Assembly: GCA_016508695.1 (NCBI GenBank)
Contig: VNKQ01000011.1
Coordinates: 1,612,001-1,676,000 of the forward strand
Origin: Hyphodiscus hymeniophilus
Lineage: Eukaryota > Ascomycota > Leotiomycetes > Helotiales > Hyphodiscaceae
Length of the DNA stretch: 64,000 bases
Direction of reading: 5' to 3'
The notes beneath the pieces were generated by a model that was not told where the DNA came from, ran no database searches, and saw only the letters and a program-made list of their open reading frames with translations. The stretch's first letter is position 1. The number at the start of each line of letters is the position of its first letter. Both the position numbers and the translations under genes were made by a program. Below, one piece after another: positions 34,719 through 45,528 of the stretch.

Positions 34719-37330
34719 ATGTTGTACCTTGCAGCAGCCACCCTGGCCATCGCCTCTACTGCATTGGCTCAAAGCTCCTCGACCATCCCAAATACCTCGA
34801 CAGGTACTGCTGCTATCGCGTCAGAGGTCGCAACGGCCACTCCTCTCTCTCCCGTCACCAATGTCAAAGGCAAAGCGTTTGACCGCTTGGTCATTCTCAT
34901 GATGGAGAACATCGATTTGATTGCTGCCCAAGAGAACCGTATGCTCTCCTGTTCCAAAAACTCATGTACGAAACTGACAATCGATAGCAAATATGGCTGC
35001 AATTGGAGAGAAGGGTATAGTCCTGACGAACTACTTCGGTACAACCCATCCAGTATGTTTACTCCTATAATGAATTTTTCTTCTGTTTCTCTCGTAAGCT
35101 CCGGGAAGATGGAAGAGGATGTTCTCATTTATCGCTGCTATTGTGGAATTTCAGCCTCAGGGCTTAATTGCATCCCTAATTACTTGCCATGCTAATTTGA
35201 TTGGTTAGAGTGAACCTCAGTATTGTGCCATTCACGGTGGTGATAACTTTGGAATGGACAACGACAATTTCAATCAGATTCCTGCCAATGTTTCTACGAT
35301 TTGGGATCTGCTTGAGGACGGTGGGGTCTCGTACGGAGAGTACCAAGAAAACCTACCATATCCAGGTTTCGAGGGCTTCCAGTACCTGGATCCAGTTACA
35401 GGGGCGAACAACTATGTTCGGAAGCACAAGTATGTTCTCATTCTGGTTTATGGTCGGTTTTCAAAGTCTCCAGACACTGACTGTATCGCAGCCCCGCCGT
35501 CTTGTACAATGCAAATGCAGCACGTTTCAACACTATCAAGAGTCTTGAGCAGTTCTATATTGATCTTGACAACAACGCGTTGCCTCAATATATGTACATC
35601 ACACCAAACATGTGTAAGTTAGGAGGGTAATTGAGCGTTGACTCCAGCTGACCTCGTGACCAGTGAACGATGCACACGATACCGGCATTGTGTATGGAGC
35701 TGATTGGCTGTTTCCTTTCCTCGAACCGCTACTTACCAACGAGAATTTCATGAACAATACTCTCCTTGTTATCAGTGAGTGAACCAACCCACCTCAAGAG
35801 GATATAGTTGACTGGTGACAGACTTTGATGAGGATGAGACGTACACGATCGGCAACCGAGTCATGACCACCCTGATCAGTGATGTTATGCCCAAGGAATT
35901 GATCAACACCACGGATGACAACTTCTACTCCCACTACTCGGTCATTGCCACTATGGAGGCCAATTGGGGCTTGCATCATCTGGGTCGCTGGGATACATGG
36001 GCCAACGTCTTTAGCTGGGTGGCGGACAAGACTGGCGATGTCGTACGAGCACCACAGGTTAATCTTGACAATGTCTTTCTCAATCAGTCGTACCCGGGAG
36101 CCTTTGCTGCAACAAATTGGGGCCCAATGCCAGCTCCCAACATTTCTGGTGTTGTCAACGGAAGAACCATCTTCCCCGCAGTACTCGAGCAATGGGGTGA
36201 CGTGAGTTTACGAATACCTCTTATTGAACTCTGCTGATATGGAATAGCTTCAAGCTTGCTCGTACTATGACGATGCCGTTGTCCCACCTGATGGACTAAG
36301 ACTTCCCAAGGTTCTTCCTGCAGAGTGCTTAACTCTAGGCCCAAAGCCTTTGTCGGGTTCCACGAGCTCAACTTCATCAAGCACGAGCTCGTCAAGCACC
36401 AGCTCGTCAAGCTCAAGCTCATCAAGCTCAAGCTCCTCGGTTGGCAGCACCTCTGCTACCACCACATCGTCTTCGATCATCCTCTCCACCGGAGTCACCA
36501 GCGCCTCGGGATTCCCCACGTCTTCTCTATCCAGCTCAGGAGTCTTCCAGAACTCCACTTCCGCGTCGTCAACAGGTGTTGCATCATCAGCATCATCTGC
36601 ATCATCGGGAGGAGTGTCCTCAAGCCTTGCTTCAACAGGTTCAACAGGCACAACAGGCATTGCATCATCAGCATCATCTGCAGCGTCCGGTGGGGTATCC
36701 TCAAGTGTGACTTCGTTCACCACCTCGACAATTTACAGCACATCCGTCTCCACGGTAATCAGCTGTGCTCCAACAGTCACCAACTGCCCAGCAAACTCCA
36801 TCTCTGTGACCACAGTAATTGTCGCAATTTCGACGACCATCTGCCCCGTTACAGCAGCAGAGGGAACTTCAACATCCGAGGTTATTCTTCCGTCTGAATC
36901 CTCCGCTCCTGCTGTTGTAGCTCCAACTCCAAGTGTAGGGACTCAAAGTGTCGTGGCTTCAAGCGTCGTGGCTTCAAGTGTCGTGGCTTCAAGTGTCGTG
37001 GCTCCAAGTACCTCAACAGAAGTCATCGTGCCTACTGAAGCCTCAGCAACCTCAGCTGCTGGAGCAACTGTTCTCTCTTCCGAGACCCTTGCTTCCAGCG
37101 CTCCAGCCGTTGTCGCGACCGCGCCAGCGATTGAGTCCTCCGGCGCTGGAGGAGTTCTTCCTAGCAGCTCTCCAACCGGACCTCCTTCGAATGGTACATT
37201 CTCTCTCGGAACCGGAAGCCCCATCCCTGCTCCTACCACAACTGCTGTTGACTTTACTGGCGCTGCCTCGTCCGCAGGTGTGAACATGGCTGTGGCATTT
37301 ATTGGCGCTCTGGCTATGTTCTGGCTTTAA
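34719..37330 (+). CDS. Secreted phosphoesterase, GPI-anchor candidate
   Basis: There are seven exons: 34719-34938, 34988-35052, 35209-35429, 35492-35613, 35664-35774, 35822-36201 and 36248-37330, giving 733 aa. The start at 34719 gives a clear signal peptide (MLYLAAATLAIASTALAQ). The catalytic domain is the phosphoesterase family shared by fungal acid phosphatases and bacterial phospholipase C: FDRLVILMMEN, VLTNYFGTTHPSEPQYCAIH, DDNFYSHYSVIATMEANWGL and NFDEDETY. About 300 Ser/Thr/Ala/Val-rich residues follow. Low-complexity serine runs and tandem SSVVA units make up much of this tail. The protein ends in a hydrophobic segment (AGVNMAVAFIGALAMFWL) preceded by small residues, the pattern of a GPI signal. 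A cell-wall or plasma-membrane phosphatase is inferred. Confidence 0.93.
36946..37011 (+). repeat. Coding 15-bp repeat (SSVVA units)
   Basis: Four near-identical copies of a 15-bp unit (TCAAGTGTCGTGGCT-like) within the Ser-rich tail, each encoding SSVVA. Near identity at the DNA level points to recent expansion or slippage. Confidence 0.85.
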
Positions 37331-37892
37331 GCACTCGAACTCCACCGCAACTTAATATACCATTAATTCTAGTACTAAAAGTTGACATCAAGAGAAGCTT
37401 TCTCATATGCTCTGTGTTCGTGTGAGGTTAAGACAACGTTCAAGAGAACGGATCTTGGCAGACATAAATCTGTTGAGCAAAATCCAAGCTGTTATTATTC
37501 TCGTCGTTGATGCAAGCGCTCTAGAGTCTTATGTCCAGGAGTCCATACTGTCAAAGTTGACGAGAAAGCCGTAGGCTTTTGGTTCTTGTATTTACACCCA
37601 GGCAAATCCGGCTCTCCATCCCCAACTTGATCCTCGGAATCATCAGGCAGGGACTTTACTTGACTGGGAGGCTCCGGCTTGGGTATTCCAATGCTGAGGA
37701 ACAGCCCACAAGAAATGAGATGATGGCTTATTACCAACTTGTTGATCTGCAGTAGCAAAGATTTCGAATGCTATGATTCTCTAGGCAGTGAATGCATTAA
37801 CCAAAGCCAAGTATATGTTATCAACGAAATGGACAGCACTAAATTGAAAAACGGTAAGCCCCAAACCTCTTCCAAGCTGGATTCGGCATCTC
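37331..37892. other. Intergenic between convergent genes
   Basis: About 560 bp between two stop codons. Nothing recognisable. Confidence 0.5.
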
Positions 37893-39254
37893 TTAGAAAC
37901 AGACTTTCAAGCACCCCTCTTTGACAACGAGAACATCTTCAACACGTCTTGCCCGCTCCCATTCTCCCTTCCAACCCAGGAGTCGGGCATCCGATCTCAC
38001 TGCGCAAGAGAACACGGTACTCCAACCTCGGACCCCGGCATCATAGAACGCAGTCGAAGCAGCAGCCTCTCTGCTCCCAGACTTCTTCAGCATAAACATA
38101 CCCACCCCGTTCCCCTGCGAGGATCTCACGCCCTGAGCCTCGGTCCGGATGATAGAGAGATAGACCCAGCCGATTTCATCGAAGAGTTCCCTCCGTGCGC
38201 TGTCGCACAGTGAACACCCCCATTTGCGCCTAGCGAAAGGAGGGACGGAGCCCTTGGCCGACATTTCGTCGTTCGCTGAAGCTTCGTCTTCCACTACTCT
38301 CTCGCTCGCGTTCTCGTCATCTTGAGTCTCCTCCTTATCATCTTGAGCCTCCTCCTTTCTCTCCCCTCCAGATGCCGAGGACAGAGTTGAATCCGGAGTC
38401 ACGACCTGCCCTGGGTGCAGATCCTCGCACTGTCCCCACCCACCCGCATCGACAGCCTCTTCGATGTCATCGTACAGCGTCAAGACCTCTCCGATAGCAA
38501 TGCACGGCGTATCCAGCCCTGCCGGGCTCGGCTCCTCGATCGGAGCCAGCTCTCTCAGTCCCTCTCTCCTCATCAGAGCCAGCTCGCTCGCGTGCGGCAT
38601 TGAGTACCAACGCTCCTCGCTCTGGGCCAATAGCCAAGAGTACCTATGCAGGTCGTGGATGGTGGACGTCGCGTTGACGGCATAGCACCGTCTGCTGAAG
38701 GGGTGGAGGAGGGCGTATTTGTCGTACAGGAAGTACGTCTCGTCACAGTATTTCCGCGGGAAGAGCTCCTCGTACGACTTCACGAGAGGGAGGCGCTCGA
38801 CGGGAGGCGGTCGGACCGGGATGGGCTTCGGGGACGGTGGAGGGGCTGGTCTGTGGCGGACTATATTCACGCCTTTCCCTGGCGCGTTCCGCCCGAAGAT
38901 TGATACTGGGAGGGGCAGGTCGGGAGAGTTGGAGCAGAGGTCTTGGATGGCCTGCATGATGTATTCTGGATCCCTATAGAGAGGGACTTGTGCTTTGTCG
39001 TCGGGAGAGCTGGGACGAGGCTGGACCTCGACCTCGGGCTTTGAGGCCGTATCTTGGGAAGACGGGGGGTCGAGAACCGCCTCGGGGATCTGGTTGTCGG
39101 AGGCATCATTCACAAGCGGAGCACGAGTGTTATCGCTGAGGGTTTCTTCCATGGGAAAACGATGGATACAGCAAAGAGGTTGGTACCGGGAGGATCTTTC
39201 AGCTTCAGCTTCTGCCTTCTGGTGGGATGCGGGGATGCAACGGCCACTTGCCAA
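37893..39254 (-). CDS. Hypothetical protein, unrecognised
   Basis: One exon of up to 453 aa. The start is more likely Met at 39152 (MEETLSDNTRAP), giving 419 aa. I do not recognise the family. It has a Pro-rich segment (PAPPPSPKPIPVRPPP), a middle region with conserved-looking aromatics (ELFPRKYCDETYFLYDKYAL, HPFSRRCYAVNAT), an acidic insert (KEEAQDDKEETQDDEN) and a C-terminal region with a CxxC (RKWGCSLCDSARRELFDEIG) ending in VVKEGCLKVCF. There is no signal peptide or membrane helix. Its length, steady reading frame and codon use support a real gene. The DDKEETQDD stretch comes from a short imperfect DNA duplication. Confidence 0.65.
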   Translation of the reverse strand: MASGRCIPASHQKAEAEAERSSRYQPLCCIHRFPMEETLSDNTRAPLVNDASDNQIPEAVLDPPSSQDTASKPEVEVQPRPSSPDDKAQVPLYRDPEYIMQAIQDLCSNSPDLPLPVSIFGRNAPGKGVNIVRHRPAPPPSPKPIPVRPPPVERLPLVKSYEELFPRKYCDETYFLYDKYALLHPFSRRCYAVNATSTIHDLHRYSWLLAQSEERWYSMPHASELALMRREGLRELAPIEEPSPAGLDTPCIAIGEVLTLYDDIEEAVDAGGWGQCEDLHPGQVVTPDSTLSSASGGERKEEAQDDKEETQDDENASERVVEDEASANDEMSAKGSVPPFARRKWGCSLCDSARRELFDEIGWVYLSIIRTEAQGVRSSQGNGVGMFMLKKSGSREAAASTAFYDAGVRGWSTVFSCAVRSDARLLGWKGEWERARRVEDVLVVKEGCLKVCF

Positions 39255-40713
39255 TTGGCTTATTTCGACAGGCCTCAGCTGGACGTCGGCCTTGGCAAGA
39301 ACTTCCCCAAACTCCCATCCACGTTCCAGTAATTCCGGAGAACCTACTATAGAATAGGTATAAGTAAGTCATTTGATAACTCGAGGGTCAGCGGTGGATT
39401 GCCATAACGATAGCCACCTGTGATGACCTTGTATAGAGACTTCCTGTTTTCGTATGATCGCATCGCTGGTCGAACGCTTCGAGGCTTTTGAACACCCCGC
39501 TGAGAACGTGCTGAAGATTTTATCAGAGACTCCTCTTGAGCACAAAACCCTTCAAGCTTCGAGCTCTAGTCATATAACACACGCACCCCAGGAACGCAAG
39601 TGGGGAGGTCTAGCTCTGCGGCGACTTCCAAGTTCAACTACAGTCCAGCTATGTAGAAGCATGGCTTCGTATTATCGTCTGCGCTATTTCATTCTAGATC
39701 TTTATGCTTTTCTCTATTTGCAAATCGCATGTCTGGGGGTTTGGCTGTAGAGCCATAGTCGGTCTGACGATTGAGATAACTCACTCCCTCGCAAAACTCG
39801 CATTGTGCTGAGAATAGCCGCCAAACCATACCTCAACCTTTCCGTAAATCTTGGATCCAATGATCGCTTTTTGGGTATTAGGTGGGCGTCGGCGTCCTCG
39901 TTACTGCTACAAGCTCGATATCGCTATCCGGGCGTGTTCGCGCTTCTTCCTCCCATCTCGACACTCGAGGCGTCTTTTCCTCATCTCCTCTCAGGGGTGC
40001 AGCAAGTACTACGTCCCAAGTACAAAGATTGTGCCGGGAATCGTGACGACCCAGTAGATCCACAAGGTTTACGAGACTTGCAGGCCTCTCTTTGAGTTTG
40101 CATCGAAAAGGCCGCTGATGCTTCAAACTGCTTGGGGAAGCTTTAGTGAATGAGCGGTATCTTGTATAGAGTAACATACCGCAGCTGTGGTGCCTAGGAG
40201 AAAGTCATTGTCGTTATAGATATCGCTCTCATAGCCCGGCTGTCCTCTATCGTGGCTAATGCAATTTTCCGAGAGGATATGGTCAGTTTCAGGGTCCTGT
40301 TGATTTCTTACAGCTGCGGTAAGTCGTATAATGGTATATTGTTAAATAGTAGAGCTTTAATCGAAGGGTCTTTCAACTTACAACCCAGGAAAGTCACCGC
40401 CAAACCTGGTACAGTCACTGGCGGCTGAAAAGGTCGAAACGTTGATTGGGTGATAAGTTGATTGTTTTAAGTGGTCCTCGAAGGATTGTCTTCTAATCTA
40501 GCTAGGAGGTACGAGTAAGGGGTAACCTCTTCTGGTTATCGCTCACCACCTTATCCCAAACCCCTCCTTTACACCGCCACGCTAGCACAGATCCTTCTGT
40601 ACGCTTACGAAGTATATAAGCACTACATATTACTTCTAGTTTCCCAAGAGCTTAAGGACGCGACTTTGGTCGTCTCTATATACATCGTCTCTTCAGTCAT
40701 TTGCCTTGAAAAA
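39255..40713. other. Gene-free stretch with a possible pseudogene
   Basis: About 1.46 kb. Apart from the membrane-protein remnant at 39907-40068, no supported coding signal is seen. Confidence 0.5.
39907..40068 (-). pseudogene. Remnant of a CorA-like membrane protein tail
   Basis: The minus strand reads LWIYWVVTIPGTIFVLG, stop, YLLHP, stop, then a basic helix (EEMRKRRLECRDGRKKREH) and a final stop. A Trp-rich membrane segment followed by a charged cytoplasmic tail is the typical ending of fungal CorA-like and related integral-membrane proteins. The stops are TAG and TGA, codons one C-to-T or G-to-A step from Trp and Arg, as expected for decay. The frame stays loosely coding-like upstream to about 40320, with more stops. 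No intact copy is present. The family assignment is tentative. Confidence 0.35.
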
Positions 40714-41655
40714 ATGAGCGAAACAAAAAGCTCAGCTAGAACTGCTCTCGTCACCGGTGCTGGTAAGCTATTTAAACACCATCAGCTCGAGTATATATAT
40801 TCGGCTCCTAATCTGGCGCTTCAGCATCTGGATTCGGCTATGCAGTTTCAAAGTCACTCCTTTCTGATGGCTGGAACGTAGTCGGGGTGGATTGGGATGA
40901 GAGTAGTGCTCAGGAAGCAATGAAGGGTCTGGATGGGTTTACAATATACACGGCCGACGCGAGTAATTACGCAGAGCTTGCCTCCGCCTTCGCAGAGACT
41001 TGGCAGCGTTACCACCGGCTCGACTTTGGTACGCCTCTTCCTTGATATTAGAGGTACTCTTGCTGATTGAATGGTAGTCTTCTCGAATGCAGGAGTAGTC
41101 TCGCGTGGATCTTTTTATGAGGAGCAGGAAGAGAACGCAACCACGAGCAGCGGCTTGCCGATCCCATCGTGTCCCGAGGATGCCATTCGCACCTCCTCAG
41201 TGAATCTTAACGGTGCCATCTTTACCGCCTACCTTGCCCTTCACTACATGCGCAAGTCTGGTGGAGGTGGCTCTCTACTATTTACTGCTTCGTCGGCTGC
41301 TTTGATTCCGGCATCAGCAGTCCCGGCATATGGAGGATCTAAAGCTGGAGTTGTACAGTTCTCGCGGTGTATCGCTAACTCATACCTGAAGAGGGGTGTC
41401 CGGGTCAACTGTTTATGCCCTGGATTCAGCTTCACCAACATCGCTGGACCCGGGTTCTTCGAGGCATTCCCCGAGGAACACCTAATGCCCATCGAGCTAT
41501 ATGTTAAACATGCGCGTGATCTGATTGCGGATGATACCGCTAACGGAAGGGTAATTGAGATCAGCGGGAAGGAGCATTTTCTCCATGAGGTCCCAGGTCC
41601 TTCAAACGATAGTATGAGGGCGATCTTGAAAATTGTAGATAGCGATACTTTTTGA
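40714..41655 (+). CDS. Short-chain dehydrogenase/reductase
   Basis: There are three exons: 40714-40762, 40825-41028 and 41078-41655, giving 276 aa. The cofactor loop TGAASGFGYAV is formed by joining exons 1 and 2. An acidic residue at the end of strand 2 (VVGVDWDES) favours NAD(H). Other classical SDR marks are FSNAGVV (the NNAG position), SLLFTASSAALIP (catalytic Ser) and YGGSK (catalytic Tyr and Lys), then RVNCLCPGFSFTNI. The substrate is unknown; the sequence resembles 15-hydroxyprostaglandin dehydrogenase-like fungal SDRs. It is convergent with the Zn2Cys6 regulator downstream and could be its target. The upstream Met-containing frame is not in phase. Confidence 0.92.
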
Positions 41656-42260
41656 TATCCCTCCTCATTCGATACTTATCAAACATATTCTCAAGATTCC
41701 TCCACTCGCTACTTCAAAGTTTAATACCTCGTGACGTAGGTAAAAGATTCATTCGCTCCTGATAAATCTTCCATTTAGAGCTTGCAGCAATAAATCAACG
41801 GTTTTTTCCGCTTCATTAAATCATTGCAATGACATGGATATCAAGATTAAGGAACGGAAAGATAGCTCACCTGCCTGAAAGTCGTGATTATACAATCGAG
41901 CAGTCTTTTGATAATTCATTGGAGAGTTTGTTTACATCTGGTAGGAGTAGTCGGAGGTAACGAACGACGGTATGGGGATTGGGAAAACGTATCACAGCCA
42001 AATGGATTTTTAGAATTTTTCTTTGGTGCATGTATAGGACAGAGAAGAGGAGCTAGAGAATATATTGGAGTGTCTCTGCGAATCCAGGAGAAAGTGAACC
42101 TGAAAGAGATTTCATGAATCAAGGTATCTGCGAGAATCTGAGCTCAACAACAGGTAGTCTGGCATCAGAACGGCGAAAGATGCCGCAAGCTGGCGTTCCT
42201 TCGGACTCATCGTTGACTGTGAAGCAAGCGGTCTGTCCACACAAAAGATTTGCGCAAATT
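41656..42260. other. Intergenic between convergent SDR and regulator
   Basis: About 600 bp, mostly 3' flanks. Minus-strand reading frame continues into it from the regulator only if the last intron is ignored. Confidence 0.5.
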
Positions 42261-44684
42261 CTAGTACCGATCTGTCAGTCCTATCTCCAAAACGAGAGCA
42301 GAAGAAAGAGGAAACGCACTTACCGATTAACAGAGACGCAATATTCCAATACCTACCGAAATGCTCTAAACATAGCATTATCATCTCAGAGTTCATACCC
42401 TTGGTCTTTCTACCGCTATCCAGATCTCCAAAGTTGCTGTTGATGATGCTTTGTGTGAGGTTGAGGCTGTAAGGGCCTAGTAGCGATGAGGTGATGAATG
42501 GAGATGCAAGAGAAATGTGTTCTGGGGAGAAGGATCTGATCGCATTGAGGCTCTCCGCGACGTAGCGCTGGCAATGGTGCACCATGCTTGTGTTCGAAAG
42601 GTTGTTACCATCTGTGTCTCGGTTGGGCGGGGCCTCGTTGATTGCGTTTCGAGACGAGCGTGAATTCGGGGCGTACATTAAAATGGCGGATTGGATTCTG
42701 GCTCTGAAGTTAAGGATACAATTAGTCACAAAACAGTTCTTCGGTGAAAAGTGAGAAATACATACTCTTGAAGTGTCAACACCGTTGATATTATCCAATT
42801 ACTCTTCCTAGAGTTTTCCCGATCGAAAAGCAACGATCCAGGGCTGACATGAAATCGCGCAGGCAATACAAGAGCAAAGCAGGCAAGAGCAGTCTCAATA
42901 TCCTGGTTCCTGCTCAAAGATGAGGTAGAACTTTGAGCCGCTTCATGAGTGACCCGCATGAGAGCCTTGCTCACAATGAACCAGGCCCTTTCATCCTGAT
43001 TCTCGCAATTTTTAAGACTACCCCACATTGTAGCGGCCTCGGCACCAAGGGGTGCAGATTGAACCATCATGTTTTCGAACCAAGCCTCGTCTGATACAGG
43101 AAGTAGGACGTGCATACGCTTCTGATCAACATTGTAAGGGCGGCACGACAGCGTGGAGGCAAATGTGTCAATCTCCCAGATAGACCACCAGACCCTGCGT
43201 TTTTCTTCCCGCTCTGTCCAATTTTCACCCGAGAGGTGGACTTGTGAAGCACTGCTGTATATGAGGTCTTTGTCGACATCATGGAGACCAAGATCATAGG
43301 CTAGACGTGAGCATACGCCAGCCATAACCCAGGCTCGAGTGCAAGGAGAGCAAGTGAAGAGGTAAAAGGTATGTAGAACACAACCTTGGAGGTACTCCAA
43401 GCGTGGGGTGTCGAGCTCCCTTTCACATCGTGCTTTTTCGTACAGGGCTCTTGATTCTATTGCGAAACTATCTCCTCGTTGTTTTGGTGGAACGTTCCAG
43501 ATGTCTTCCTTGGTGGAAAAGCGAGCTGAGAGTGCGAACATACTGGTTAGGAGGAAAGCGGATTCGAGTGAAAGTACCTTGTAGGGGTGAGTGGGATCCG
43601 CGTCCTGTTTGACATAGCGAGCGTAGAAGTTTGGTCGGTGGAAGATTGCAATGTTGCATTGAACTTTGTCGAAAAACAGGTCAATTCTGGTCGTTGTGTC
43701 AGAGATAAGAAACTTTATAGTAGGGGATGCGGCTAACAAATGGTTGGAGACTGCCGCTGAAACTGAAAGAGAAAAGGAACTTTGTCCTGATGTACTTGAT
43801 GCACTTTGAGCAAGCTCAAATTGCCCTCCCTGTCGCTGCAGATTGTTTTGTAGTCTACTTTGCTGGTCGGGGCCCGTGGAAGGAATATCATATAAGAAAT
43901 CATTTGGACTTCCAAACATCGCACTTCCAGACATCTGAATGTTTAAAGACTCTGAAATAGAGCCGAGTCTAAAATCGGTGGACCACATCCCAGGAAAAGA
44001 TTCATCGCTTGCTGTTTCTGGGAGAGTTTCGTGGTGGTCTGCCAGGGGCAGAGTTGAATTCGTGATTTCTCCTGAACCATTGAGGCGGGTGTCAACATCA
44101 CCTCCTATTTGCTGCGACAACGACGAGTCCGCGTCAGACTTGGATGAGTTGATAGCTGGAACAGCTGCTTCATTCGTACGATGAGGACCTCGAACAGAGA
44201 GCAAATGCTGCAGAGTATTCTCATCCAGATTTTCAAGTAAGCGATCTTATGAGATGAAGAGTCATATTAATAAGAACTCTTCCTCGGGCTCTGAGTAAGT
44301 GAATCATACCGATATCGCGGATCCTATTCTGGGAATCTGATCTCGATTTGCCTACTTTGTTCTTAAACACGGGCTTCTTCCTCTTCGTCGGGAAGACGCA
44401 AGATATTTCTGATTTAGTGCAACCGGAGCAGGCAGGCTTTCTCATGTCACCTTAAAAGCAGAAGCATAAGTCAGCAATGAATCTCAGAAATCCATTCTAG
44501 ACTTGTAGTGGTCACTCACACTTCGTCTTTTTCCTGTTTGAAAATCAGCATGTTTACAGAGATTCCTTAGTCGTCTGGTCTTGAACAGGTACCTTTTGCA
44601 TTGTTCGCAGGCACGAGGCGCATGTCCTATCGAAACAGGGACAACTTGTAGTTCTCCCGGTATGTTCTGGGTCAGTACTTCCAT
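42261..44684 (-). CDS. Zn2Cys6 transcription factor with Fungal_trans domain
   Basis: There are six exons: 44684-44593, 44533-44520, 44450-44310, 44245-42766, 42703-42324 and 42271-42261, giving 705 aa. The Zn cluster is assembled from three exons, including a 14-nt microexon: CEQCKR / KKTK / CDMRKPACSGCTKSEISC, spacing 2-6-6-2-6. The middle domain is the fungal-specific regulatory domain (LESAFLLTSMFALSARFSTK, GVCSRLAYDLGLHDVD, EEKRRVWWSIWEIDTFASTL, with CRPYNV next). The terminal exon is only 11 nt (RY, stop). If it is not used, the frame runs to 42112 with an unrelated tail, so the C-terminus is the weakest part of the model. It sits between an SDR and an esterase-type hydrolase and may control them. 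Confidence 0.88.
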
Positions 44685-45528
44685 GGCTCGCAGCAAGCAA
44701 CCTTTTCGTGGTCATCAGAACTCATGAGAAGCCTACTTGGTGATCTGCGCGTCTGCAGAATTGGGAATCGAGCTTGATACAGCTCTTGTCGTTAGAGTGT
44801 ATTTTACAGAAATTGCCAAAGCTGGGGTTAGGAATCGTAGTGGATTGACAGAATCTGCACAACGGCATACTCGAGTAGAGGCACATAACGGCGTGCTGTG
44901 TCGTCGAAGTAGGGGGTGTCGAGTGGGGCATTTTGCGGGGTACTGTGGAGGATGGATTTGGGATCACGTGCTGAGCGATACCAATAAGGGTTAGCTCCTA
45001 GCTAGAAAGAGCTCCTTCCCTCGAGGGAATCTTAGAAGAAATCAACTTGCCACTCAATAGACAATCAGACCTTTCAGTACTCGCTCTCTCCGTATACTTT
45101 AAGCATTGCCGAGAATCCGAAAGACTACCTTAAGTAATAATGGGACCAATACGCCACTGTAGAGGTCTAATTACCTAATCTTTGGATGTATTTCATGATT
45201 GTACATATGCTTTGGTGTGTAGTCATTACCCAGCATGAAAGAAAATTCGGGGTATAATTGTATAATTACAACATGAGTTTACCGATTTCTGGCATGCCTC
45301 GCACAAGTACAATGATCTAAAGACTATGGAGGCTTGCAATATCTTTTTGAAATACTTATTGAGGTTGTATCTCTTCGAAGACTCTTCGCTTTAGAAACTC
45401 ATTTTATGTGTGAATTAGCTTGTCAGATTCCCAGTTGTTTACAACACGAGTTGGAGAAGTTGCGACTTCAATCACTTCGATGGACTTCCTTCAATACTTA
45501 TTTTTCAATGACAGTTGAGACGTTTAGA
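44685..45528. other. Intergenic upstream of the Zn2Cys6 factor
   Basis: About 840 bp, AT-rich from 45100. It has a CACGTG at 44965-44970, roughly 280 bp upstream of the regulator start. No gene is seen. Confidence 0.5.

Noticed and set aside
36265..36723. Acidic minus-strand frame with DDADDA repeats
   Set aside because: Mirror of the Ser-rich phosphoesterase tail; composition is dictated by the repeat.
39805..40095. Plus-strand 96-aa frame
   Set aside because: Overlaps the minus-strand membrane-protein remnant and shows no domain.
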